Below are positions 35,661-46,800 of a stretch of DNA of 64,000 nt, piece after piece. The notes under the pieces are model-generated. The model was not told the DNA's origin. It ran no database searches and was given only the letters and a program-made list of their open reading frames with translations. The first letter of the stretch is position 1; every line of letters starts with the position of its first letter. The position numbers were made by a program, and so were the translations under genes. Source of the DNA: Neospora caninum Liverpool (Eukaryota; Apicomplexa; Conoidasida; Eucoccidiorida; Sarcocystidae). The DNA lies in assembly GCF_000208865.1 (NCBI RefSeq), contig NC_018397.1, positions 558,001-622,000 on the forward strand. The letters are read 5' to 3'.

Positions 35661-38619
35661 ATGGCGCTTGCAGCCTCGGGCGTGGGCCGGCAGCTCCTCG
35701 CCGCCGCGCGACTGTCTTGTTCCAGTTCTTCTGCGTGCACCCTTCTTTCTTCGCAGCCGTCTCTCAGCCCGTCGCCCGTGTTGTGTGCGGTGTCTCCAGC
35801 GCGTCAGCCGGGCGCTGGAGGACAGTCCAAGTCCCTGTCCTTCCAGCGAGACCAGCGCCGCTTCTTGAACTTGCACGAGTACCAGAGCATGAAAATCATG
35901 AAGGAGTTCCACATCACCACGCCGAAATTCGCCGTTGCCTCGACTGCCAAGGAGGCCGAGCAAGAGGCCGCGACTTTCCTCTCCGAAACGCAGAGCGGCG
36001 ACGGCGAGCCCGTTGACTTCGTCGTGAAAGCGCAAGTCTTAGCTGGCGGCCGAGGGCTCGGATTCTTCAGAGAGAACGGCTACCAGGGAGGCGTCCAAGT
36101 CTGTGAGAGCCCCCGGGAAGTTGGAATCGTGGCAGACAAGATGCTCGGGAAAACGCTCGTGACCAAGCAGACTGGAAAGGAAGGCAAAACATGCAACAAA
36201 GTCCTCGTGACCGAGAGATTCTTCATCAGGAAAGAGAAATACGTCGCCATCCTCATGGACCGAAGCGCTGGCGGACCCATTCTCATCGGAAGGTACGCTA
36301 CGAATCGACGACGGGGAAGGCGTCTCGCACACGCGGTCTCCACACACTGGGAAAACGGTCAAGGGATACGCCGCCCGGGCGTTGCGGCAGTGCACCTATG
36401 GAAATGTTGCCGAGTGTCTCCTTGGCCGCTCGGATATCAGTCTCCGTGGTGTGCAGGTAAATAGACCGCACAGACTGAAATCCTTGTTATCCAGATATGT
36501 CCGTTTCCGCAAGAGGGTCAGAAAAAGGCACAGGAAACACGGATCTCGGCCATCCGTAGGAAACTGAGTATTACCCGGAGTGGTGGGTGACACACGTGTG
36601 GACCTTCTGACCGTTCGTGCTGACTTGTCTTCAGCGCTCGCGGAGGCACGAGCATCGAGGATATCGCCCACAACTACCCCGAGTCCATCCACAAAATGCC
36701 CATCGACATCAACCAAGGTAGACCAGAGACACGAACCCCCTCCCGCGCTGTTCTCTGGAAGGGAGAGTTCCTCAGTTTTTGCTCCTGGTTATCCCCAGAC
36801 CCGGGCAATCTTGACACGCCTATTTCGATCTTTTTAAACAACCCATGACGGAGCCTTTTTCCTTCCCGCATTAACTGTCATTCACCGACGCGCGCCGACG
36901 ATCCCACGACACCTCGCGTCATTCGCCATAGGCCGTCTTGTCTTGCCCATGCGGAGGTTCCTTTGCGCATGCATGTATGTATATAAATAGTGTGTCTATA
37001 TATCATGCATATAAACATATATCTGCATTTAGCGTTTTTGAGCCATGGTCCACGAGCAGTAGCTACACAAGGGGAATGTGAGAGAAGAAAACAGTGGAGA
37101 CGCGGACTCCGCATGAGAGTCCTCCGGTGGCAAGAAGATTGTCTTGGAAAAGAGCAGTGGTCGTGACGTGTGTTGTCCCGAGCGGTGCCCGCTTTCACTC
37201 TCTCGTTGGCGTGTACACCCGAGGCAGCAAAAAAGAAAAAACCCGTACGTGCCAGGGTCGCTTTCGGCGTCTTTGTCTGTTGCCTGTGCTTCAGGAATCT
37301 CGGAACCTCGTTTGAGGGAATTCGCTGAATTGCTGGGCTTTTCTGGAGACCGATTGGAGGCGGCCTGCCAGTGTATCCGTGGGCTGTATGAACTGTTTAC
37401 GAGCAAAGACTGCACACAAATCGAAGTGAACCCTCTCGTCGAGACACACGATGGTCGTGTCCTGGTGTGTGACGCCAAACTCAACTTCGACGACAACGCA
37501 GCTTTCCGTCAGAAAGACGTTTTCGCCCAGCGCGATTACTCCCAAGAGGATCCCCGTGAAGTTGCGGCGGATGCGGCAGACCTGAACTACATTGGACTTG
37601 ACGGGAGCATCGGGTGCATGGTCAATGGAGCTGGCCTGGCGATGGCTACCATGGACATCATCCATCTCCACGGAGGCTCTCCAGCGAACTTCCTGGACGT
37701 TGGCGGAGGCGCGGACCAACTACAGATCATCGAGGCTTTGAAGATCATCCAGCAGGACAAGAGAGCAAACTGCGTTCTCGTCAACATCTTTGGCGGCATC
37801 ATGAGGTGCGACGTCATTGCGAAGGGCCTTGTCGCCGCTGCCAGAGAAGTCGGGTTCGATAAACCAGTTGTGGTAAGTTCCACGACGCAACACTCCGCGC
37901 ACAGTTGTGAAATCCGATTGATGCCGGCAGGAACAAGAGCCAAATATGGGATGGTCAAGACTACGAAGGCTGTCGCGAGGAAACGAGAGAGACTGCGCGA
38001 GTCGTAGTGGGTAGCTGCATTTTGTGGTGCCCACCGCTGGACTGTTGCTAACCAGTCGAGCAGGAGTGTGGGCGGTAGGCAGAACTGTGATTTGCACGAA
38101 CGTCTTTGACGAAGACAGCGCGAGTTGTTGTCAGGCGGGCTAGCCAAGCTGCTTGCGCATCACTCTGTGACGTCGTAAATACGCAGGGTTCGCGTACTTT
38201 CGTCTCGCGGTGTTACCCAAATTTACAGCACGGCCGAGCGCCGCTGCATGTCGGATGGTCTTGACACAAGTTTTCGTTACACGTGATCCCTGAAGCACTC
38301 CCTCGGAAGTCAAAGTGTCTATCACGGCGAGCTGCGCTCTAAAACAGTGTCTCGTGTGGTCCCGGAGACTCGCTCAAGTATTCGGCCCGTGCATGCTTGG
38401 TTCTACTTTACGATTCGTTTGCAGCTTCGACTCGAAGGCACAAACAAGGAAGCAGCGAAAGAAGTTTTGAGAGAGGTTCGCACGGACCCCGCGTATGCCT
38501 CGCTCCAGCTCCTGCAGGAGGACGACTTCGATAAAGCGGCGCAACTCGCGGTGAAAGTGGCAAGTGTTGTTGACGCGGCAGCAAAGGCGAACCTCAAGGT
38601 TCACATTTCGGCCCCGTAA
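35661..38619 (+). CDS. Succinyl-CoA synthetase (ligase) beta subunit, mitochondrial (4 exons, 495 aa)
   Basis: TCA-cycle enzyme making succinate and ATP or GTP from succinyl-CoA with the alpha subunit. Exons: 35661-36292, 36635-36717, 37295-37872, 38425-38619; the phases close to 1488 nt. Residues 1-65 are Ser/Ala/Arg-rich with almost no acids, as expected of a mitochondrial presequence. The mature protein starts near FLNLHEYQSMKIMKEF. The ATP-grasp region shows VKAQVLAGGRGLGFF, VTERFFIRKEKYVAILMDRS and GGTSIEDIA. Metal-binding residues are in IEVNPLVE and VCDAKLNFDDNAAFRQ. The C-terminal ligase domain has NGAGLAMATMDIIHLHGGSP, FLDVGGGA and VNIFGGIMRCD. The ADP versus GDP preference cannot be told from sequence alone. 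The ATG has A at -3 and follows a CT-rich leader. Confidence 0.97.
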
Positions 38620-40450
38620 AACATGCGATTTCTACATAGATCATCGCCTGCCTCGAGCCCCGCACGCCGACTGGATCGGAAACTGACGATGCTCGTGGAG
38701 TGCCCGTGGACTTTGCCGAATCAGGCAGTTGTCCTGGATGTCCTGTGCCTGTTCAAGCATTTTGGCAAGTGGATCTGAGCTGGGAAATTTCACAGAAGAT
38801 CTAGAGAAGTTGTGTGTTTCGTATACGTCCGGATTTTGGCGGCGCGGCCAAGAGAAAATCTAACCCTTTTTTGGCGCCAAGTTTTTCCCAGAAAAGACGT
38901 GTCGCTGCACATATTCGACCGAGTTCCTCATGTACCATCAGTGCGTCAAGTTCACTCTGTGTCCTCTTTACTTTGTTGAAGCCGCAGCCAAGGCGTTCAC
39001 GTCGAAAGCGTGCGTGCGAATCCCCTGTGTCGTGTGTATACGCTGGGTACATCGCCAGGTTTTAAACGGGCTTTGTCTTGCGACAGATGAAGTTGCCAGG
39101 CGACGAGCCTGCGCCTCCCCACTTTAAAATGCCCTGGCAGGTCGTACTAATTCATTAAAAGGGAGACAAAGGAATGGTGTAGCCGCCTACCTGAGGTCAG
39201 ATTATGCCCTCGCAAGAGAGAACGTGCCAGCGCCAGTAGAGAGCACAAAAAGCCCACGCGTTTGGTTTGGGCTCTGCTCTGCAAGGCACTCCGGTAAAAA
39301 AGACGCATATATATAGGCAAGCAGCACTTCGCAGTGAACCCGGAGTCGTATAGTTGCGAGCGTATTCTCTGTCTGATACACACGAAACGGGATTCCACGA
39401 GACTGTCTATATCCCCCACGCGAACAGAACGCTGGCCGAAAGTAAACCCGCAGCATTTGCAGGTCTTCCACTTTAGGAACCAGTGAGGCAAGAGAGAGGA
39501 CTGTTAAACGTGTACTTCTCACTTTTGAAAACGCGACTGCCTAGTGTAGGCAGCTCGGTATGTGGCCGCAGAGACTGCAAACTGTGCCCATGGGAGGCCG
39601 GGGATCGCAATCAATTTAAGTGAATAACGCTGGCACCCCGGCGACACAAGTGAGCCGTCATACTGGCGCCCGTGCGCTTCAGCACTGCCTCCTCGCCTGT
39701 TACAGTTGCTATATATATACATCCAGTGATACCTTGTTCAAAAGTTTGACTTCCTCATTTGCACAATCGAATGGAATGCATTCGAAACGTACGCCGTTTC
39801 CCATGGCCGCGCATGACCATTGGGAAAAACTGCTTTTTCCAGGACAGCAATTGCCTACTACATGACCGGGGGGGACATGCGAGAGGCTCCCTCCCGGCGA
39901 ACAACAAGAGGCTGAACGACAGCGACTTCGCGCGGCTGGCGACACCGCGTGTGTCACTTGGGTGGCAAGACATACATAACTGCAGTTGATTCGGCTGGAT
40001 GACATGAAACGGTGTGTTGTTTGTGTGCACCGTAACTTACAACACAACGTGCAGTTCTACGGCACCTGCGTGAAGGGCATACCCTCTTCGCGTTGAGAAA
40101 TGTGTAGCCCGTCCCTGGCACAAAATTTAAACCTCAGGTTACGCGTAGACATTGGAGGTTTGGCATAAGACCTCCCTACACATTGCTGTCGATTCTCACA
40201 ATCACCATGGCACTTGAGCGTTTCGTTGCAAGCAAGAACAGCTTAGAGTCCTCTCCAGTCGCATCGTGTCATCACACCATCGCCGACACGGTTGGCGACA
40301 ACATCGCCGCACCCCCCAAGGGGGGGGGGGGGGGGGGCCGAACATCGTCCTGCTCCCTCAGTGTGTGGCACCTTTGATCTTTGTCGGCGAACGGGGGGGC
40401 AAGGTGATAATGTAGAATTGATGGGTGATCCTACTGCACGAGAGGCCCCT
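38620..40450. other. Convergent intergenic region, with poly-G tract
   Basis: About 1.8 kb between the stops of succinyl-CoA synthetase beta (+) and a secreted orphan (-). It contains the unusual CCCCCC-AA-G18 tract at 40311-40337. No gene was recognised. Confidence 0.5.
40311..40337. repeat. C6-AA-G18 homopolymer tract
   Basis: Six C, two A, then eighteen consecutive G. It could form a short hairpin or a G-quadruplex and is prone to length error in sequencing. Confidence 0.95.
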
Positions 40451-41374
40451 TTAGCTCGCCATGTCACCAACTACTGCGTCCGCGGTACCTTCGCTGTCAT
40501 TCACACGTCCTGACGACGGTACACCGCTCACAGTCCCACTCCCCTGTCGCGCGTCCGTGGCATATCGCAGTCCATGCGCCATGAGAGTACGGCGTGCTTC
40601 AGTAAGTTCTCGTGGCGCATTAGGGGAAAGAGCAAGCAGCGTACTATCAAGCTGGAAGAGCTTATCAATCCCTCTAGCCACTATCACTCTGGCTTCGCGA
40701 ACCTCCCGGTCCGTCGTCCGAGTTGACAGTGTAAGGAGTGTCTTGAGGCATGTTGTCAGGAGTGGAAGGCCGTCTCTAAAAATCCGATATAAACGCCGCG
40801 TTTCATGCTTCAGCAGAGCATCGGACACATCACTACAAAAAATAAGAAAGCCCTTTCTAAAGTTGCTGAACTGGTCGGCCATAAACCTGGAGTAGCCCTC
40901 CAAAACGGGCAGAGCTGTATACCCGTTCAGCACATACTGAATGCGGTAGAGAATATCTCCAGAAGCCATGCCTTTGCCAACCAAGTCTTGAGCCTTGTAG
41001 TATTTGTTGACAAAGCTTTGTGCTGCGTCGGTGCTCTCGGCGACTCCCCACACATAGGCGCGTTGAGATTTGTTGAGGGACGATATATACTCGCAAAAAA
41101 ACTGAATCCCAATACCCAGCATGTTTACCTTCTCGACTAACGAGGTGAGCGCCTCTGTGTCGTCTGACGTGAAGACGCTATACTTTGCGACGACACTTTC
41201 TGCAAACGGCGCATTTCGGACTCTCCAAAACAAAGAAGCCAGCGCGTTGCGGCCTCGCAATGAGGCACCAAAAACATCGCAGGAGCCGCGTTGAGGAACG
41301 GTACCGATCAGACAAGCGACAAGGCCCAGTAAGACCGTCAGGCGCCCTACATAACGTAAAATTCCTACCTCCAT
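40451..41374 (-). CDS. Secreted helical orphan protein (307 aa)
   Basis: Single minus-strand frame, open from an ATG at 41455; the ATG at 41374 is preferred because the following residues (MEVGILRYVGRLTVLLGLVACL) form a signal peptide with a likely cleavage near RGSCD. The mature protein is predominantly helical and mixed-charge, with several Leu-rich amphipathic stretches (LFWRVRNAPFAESVV, LVEKVNMLGIGIQFF, LLTTCLKTLLTL) and a short disordered Ser/Gly/Asp tail. No catalytic motif or known domain is visible, and there is no membrane helix after the signal peptide, so secretion (dense granule, microneme or similar) is an inference. Codon usage is ordinary for the window. I do not recognise the family. 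Confidence 0.62.
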   Translation of the reverse strand: MEVGILRYVGRLTVLLGLVACLIGTVPQRGSCDVFGASLRGRNALASLFWRVRNAPFAESVVAKYSVFTSDDTEALTSLVEKVNMLGIGIQFFCEYISSLNKSQRAYVWGVAESTDAAQSFVNKYYKAQDLVGKGMASGDILYRIQYVLNGYTALPVLEGYSRFMADQFSNFRKGFLIFCSDVSDALLKHETRRLYRIFRDGLPLLTTCLKTLLTLSTRTTDREVREARVIVARGIDKLFQLDSTLLALSPNAPRELTEARRTLMAHGLRYATDARQGSGTVSGVPSSGRVNDSEGTADAVVGDMAS

Positions 41375-43805
41375 CGTGAAACGAGCACGAACACAAACTC
41401 TTAAAATGTCTCGATCTTTGCCGGTACCGGAGTTCTCCACGTATCGGGACTTCACGTCGGTGGAGGAAGACCCTCCGAGTCAAACGTACCGGCTCTCCCT
41501 TGTCCCCAAATATCAGCGTGCAAATTGAAAAAAAGGGGCCAGAAGTGCAGCTTTCACGACAATGTATCAGACAGATTGGGCCGTCTCTAGAGATGTCTGC
41601 GAGGACTTGAATGACTGCGTATTAATGCGGCATGGCGACGCGCTACCACGTGCGTCTCTATATACGAGGACCGCAGCAGAGCCTTTATTACGTGTACCCG
41701 TCGCTCGTCCTTGACCCATTCACGCGTTTGCAGTTGTGGACCAACTTTACTGCTCTTTACCTTCGCCGCCCTCCATGTGAATGCCCGTCTTCCTAACTTG
41801 CCAGATTGATGCAACACTGGCGAAACCCCTCAGAGCATGCTACGGCACAGACGACTTTTCAGGCGCTCTCATTGTACGTTTTTGTTTGGTAGCAGGACGG
41901 TTGACAATAGCGAGATGCCTGCCCTCCGTACCGCACACTGCTCGGTCGAGCGCCGCTGGTAACGGCGATCCCGAGTCGTGGTAGACACCGTGTGCATTTG
42001 CCTGACGACGAGAGGCGACAAGTTCCAACCGCCAAAGGGGCCAGGAGCTACCGCCCGAGCGCTGAGGACTGGCCGAATCAGAGACATCAGGACTCACTGG
42101 CAACTCTTGCACGGCGTATCGTTTTGCCTTTGTCATGTCGGATTTCTCGCATTTGTAGAGAATATGTTTAGTGAGAGAGACGCTGTGGGCAACGGCTGAT
42201 TTTCGAGTGTATGTCGACGAGAGAATCTGGTGACTCACTCGCGAAGTGGAACCGAACAGGCTTTACTCCATCAGCGCCACCTCGGCGATTCCTTCCTCGG
42301 TGGAGAATACTTACAGCGTTTCGGCCCGTTCGCCCGCGTATGGGTAAGACGGGTGGCTGCAGCGGCGTAACACATTCTTACAGGCAACCAACCCACATCT
42401 GTTTTTGTTGGGTCATGGCGACTGTCGAGCTACAGGCGCTCTTGCCGTAGGCCGGCGTCGGCACAGACGTAGCGTCGCCAGGTAGTGCATTGACACAAAG
42501 TGTCACGGAGTAAGTTTCGCTCGTACTGCGTCCGTCGTGCGAACCTAACACCGTCAGATGCCGCAAGATCCTCTGGCGAGTTTCGTTAGTGGAATTTCCC
42601 ACGCACCACCGCAGAACGCGGCGAGAAGGGCGCGCGCCACTAGAAACGTGACTCCTGCCTGCTTTTCGAAGCGAAGTCACGGAATAGGAGGATATCCTTT
42701 TGTGACGCCTTAAAAGGTGTTGCCACAACGCTCAGGCTGCGGAAGGTTATTCAGGGATTCGGCCACCGCAGAATCCTTCATCGGGCAGAGGAACCCTGAG
42801 CGAACGATTTCACCGAGCCGCCTCACGGAGACGCATATATATTTATATATATATATATAGTCATCGGTGAAGAATAGCTTACGCTTGTAAATAAACACGA
42901 GGGGCTACATAAGGCACTTTTTATATGCGCATTTTATAGTAGATATGCATACTTATATTTATATATATCGGAACCAAAATAGGGCAGTCTGGGAGTCGCT
43001 GGATCATGTTGACTTCAACGGGAAAGGATTTTGTGCGATGCAAACCGGGCACTTCGTCTTCAGGCGAACGAAACAATTCGTGTGGAGGACGACAACGCGG
43101 AGGAAACGCTAAGACGGTGTCCCGACCGCGTCGCTTGGGGGAAACGTTTTTCTGGACCACGCCTCAAAAAGATACACGCCGGCACGGTAGGGCACATTCG
43201 AATGACAGCCCCACAGGGGATACTCGTGCACCCTGGAACTATGCAGCCCCACCTACTGAGAACGGGTCTTTTTCGGATGTAGCTACATCGGTCAGCTTCG
43301 ACCTTTCAGGGACACACGCCATAGAAAACCAATTTGCCAGGCCAGGAGAAACACGTAAGCCGGCTGTGGCTGTCGTTGATTCCTGATACTGGTTGGGTAC
43401 CTATATGGCTAGTCATACAACTAGACGAACAGTTGAGACGGGAATATCTGAAAGCTTTTGCTGAGGAGTATATTCTACGAGGGGAGGCAAAAATCCCAGT
43501 CACGAACGCTGCTCCGAAAGCGCGTCCCTATCCCATTTTCTACTCCGTTGCGCGCCGTTCACGCCAGCGAGTACGCAAAGGGAGAAAACAGAAGAGAGTG
43601 ACTGAGGGCTCGTGTTTAAGCGTCCACGCGCCCCATTCTCTGGCGCATCTAGCGGACTCTGCTTCGGTATCCTGACGCAGCAAAGACGTCTCGAGTATGT
43701 TCTCCGCCCGTGGAATTGCAAACTTTGTGGCGCGTGACTCAAAAAAGTCTCTACGCCTCGATGTCGCGCCTCGGATGCTCGTCACGTTATCAGGACGACC
43801 CCGTA
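41375..43805. other. Intergenic region, no gene recognised
   Basis: About 2.4 kb upstream of the secreted orphan and downstream of the septin-like gene's stop. It holds a TA-rich microsatellite at 42834-42860 and another AT-rich patch near 42920-42970. The ORFs here (at most 132 codons) have no recognisable signature. Confidence 0.5.
42834..42860. repeat. (TA)n-type microsatellite
   Basis: ATATATATTTATATATATATATATAG tract within the intergenic region. Confidence 0.85.
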
Positions 43806-46800
43806 TCACCCTCCCTTTTTTATCGACGTGAAAATCAGAGCTCCCACACCAACCATGACGGCGCTGACGAGGCCCATTTGTGTCACCTGGAGCACAACGC
43901 CGCCCAGCTCTCCTTCGCCGCGTCGATTGCTTGAGTCTTTTTTCGCAGTCCGTGTTTCTTCCTCATCCGGCCAAGTTAATCCCGTGTCCTCATGCTGCTT
44001 CTCCAACTGCCGCTCAAGTACCCTCGCTTGCTTCTCGCGTTGTTCCCGTTGCACGACCTCGATTTGCTGTTGAAGTCGTCTGATCTGGATTTCCAGTTGA
44101 CGCGCCTCTTGGAGCACCCGCTTCCGTTCGGAATCGTCTCTCCCGTGGGGTAGAGTCTTCTCTCGTGCAGTCTGGATTGTGCACCGTTCATACCCTGGAG
44201 CAACGCTGTCGTCCTTTTCTCGTGTCTCTTCTCGCTCCGTGCCCGGTCCCACTCGAACGTCCTTCCCGCCTCGTCCTCCCGTTTTGCTCCTGTCCAGTTC
44301 GCTGGGCTTGTCTTGGTGCCTGAAACCTGGCAGTTCCCCCACGCCAGCTTGGGTCGCCACGCCTTGCCTGAACGACTGGCCGCGCAACTCCGTCAAGAGA
44401 AGTCGGAGGTGATCGAGCCGACGAAGGGCGGGCGCCTGGTGCTGTTGCCACGTGGTTAAGGCATTCTTTTTGTTGAGTTGCTGCGCTTCCTCGCGGGACC
44501 AGAAAAGCTTGTAAAAAGGCGAAAAGCATTTCTCCTTGGCCGCATCAAGCAGCAACAAAGCACTGCCCTCCACCAGCAACAAGCGCAGGAAGGCCGGAGA
44601 GGAAGGCGGGACGCCTTCGAACCGCGGGTAGCCGTACCGGGTGTCGTGCTGTAGGAAACTCGAGCTACAGTCCAGCAGTAGCGGAAACGCCAAGGCAGAA
44701 CGATGGACAGAGGCCATCCAGCCTGATGACGCGCCGAGAGACTCGAGCGACGACACTGCGGAGGCGTCCTGTACCAACGGCCGGCCGCCGGATGGATCTA
44801 ACACCGCCACGGGACGCACCGGCGACGCACTGCCTTGGGAACACGGGCTCTCTGCTGGACTGTTGCCTGAAGCGAATCTCGACGGAAGCGAATCCGAGTC
44901 CTTGGTCGACGAAGCCTTCCCTGCTTGCTCAAGCACGCCGCGTCCTCTGAAACCCAGTCTGTCTTCTCGTTCCGCACACGTGCAACCGCCGCACCCTATC
45001 TTTGTTTCGCCTAGACTTTCCCTTCCGTCGCGAGATCTTTCCTTTTCGTCACGGGCAACCCCGCTGCTCCGGAAACCGATGGGACTACTTCCCGCGTCCA
45101 AGCCCAGCGCGCTGGGAGTCGGCGACGAATCTGAGGGATTCTTTTCGTTAGAGTCGTCAGATCCGCCGCTGCCGCCATCGCTACTCTGCTGGCTTCTGTC
45201 GTGTCCCTGACTGTTTTCTCCGCTGTTCTGCCCATCGCGTCTGCCCCGATGCGGACCTTGAGAGAACTGACAGCTGGACGCCTCACATCCATCTTCAACA
45301 CGGGAGGCGTTGCGCTGGAGGCCAGGAACATGCGCGCGGCTCGGCTTCGCGACGCCGGCGGCCTGCGGCAGACACCCAGTTTCAGTGAGCGGACGGGGCA
45401 GAGCTCCTGCTCGCCCCGCCGTCCCCGCGTTTGGTCCGACCCACGGCAGCTGAAGAATCGGGCCGACCCACGTGGAGTTCATGTCACGTGTTGGATGGCG
45501 GCGGGGATCCGGAAGAACTTGGTCGGCATCGGAGCGGACTCGCGAGTTTTGAGACGCCTGGGAACCTGGGCGGCACAGACTTCCCGGAGACGGAGAACAC
45601 CCGTGGGCGGATGTTGGACCAGGAACTTCCACTGCAAAGCTCGGAGCAGCCGCGCCTTCGCCGAAAAGCCACTCATGCGGGGGACTGATGCCTGCACCAG
45701 TCAGCTCCACGTGGAGACGCGCCCGGCTGGAGACAAAAGGATGGAGACAAAAGGATGGAGACAAAAGGATGGAGACAAAAGGATGGAGAGACACGGCACA
45801 GGAAACCCGACGCATGTAGCGCAAAGCCGCCACGGCATGCATGCATCCCCATTCGATGTGGAACACATCCTTGCCACTCGAGCCGGAACGCAGCTCCAGT
45901 CTTGCACGCCAGCTACCCTGCAGTGGATGAGACCTGCGGTAGCTGCACATTGGCTCTGTGGACGCTGCGAAGACGCCCGAGTTCCCAGACACACGCGAGC
46001 CAAACCCGCCGGACAGGGATACTCCCTTTGGGCGTTGAACGCCTCAGGAACGCTGCAGCGGCGGCAGGGCACCGTGTCGAGCGAGCACCGAACCCTGTGT
46101 GTGCAAATCCTGCATCCGTTCTACAGAGGAAATATAACCCGGCATGCCCGGATATCCCGCCACGTTTCTGCTGGAGCGAAGGGAAATACGCGTCGACGTG
46201 GGCGACTCTTCCCCGGCCGAGCGCGTTTGCCTCTGTCAAACGATTGCGAGTCTGTTCCCCCTTCTTGCCGCCGTGTTTCACTGGGGGTTCAAACACGAAC
46301 GAAAGTGCTTCTGAACGACTACCCGCCACATTGCGCAGGCAACCTACACGTCCACTGCAGTATGTTTCCTTTCCTCCCCGCCTCCCCCTCTCAGTTAGGA
46401 AAGGGAACCTACTAGCGTCCGAGGCGCGAAACATCAACGGTGTCGCTCATCGAGAGGACCGGGAAGACGCAGCAAAGCATTCTCAGACGGCGGAGCATCA
46501 GAACTGTCTTCGGACACAAGGTTCCCTCGGCAGGTTTCAAGAGCCATAGAACGACGTGGATCTGAAAAAAGACAATTCAGACGCGCACAAAAAGTGGAGG
46601 GCGACGACGCGAACACGCGTTCAGTGCCTGCCCGCCCGCCTGCGTGTCCTAAACGCCTTCGGATGCCAAGACAGTGCAGGAGCTGACTCTCTCTCTGTGG
46701 CGCAGACGTTTCGCAGGCTCGACTGCTTCTCGGCAGAGTCCGAATGCACACACACCCGATCATCTATGCATTGCCCGAACTGCTTTTTCCTGTCCAGGTA

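Noticed and set aside
45201..46415. 404-codon plus-strand ORF
   Set aside because: It opposes the Ser-rich insert of the last septin-like exon and contains the 14-bp repeat translated as KGWRQKDGD units. No protein features.
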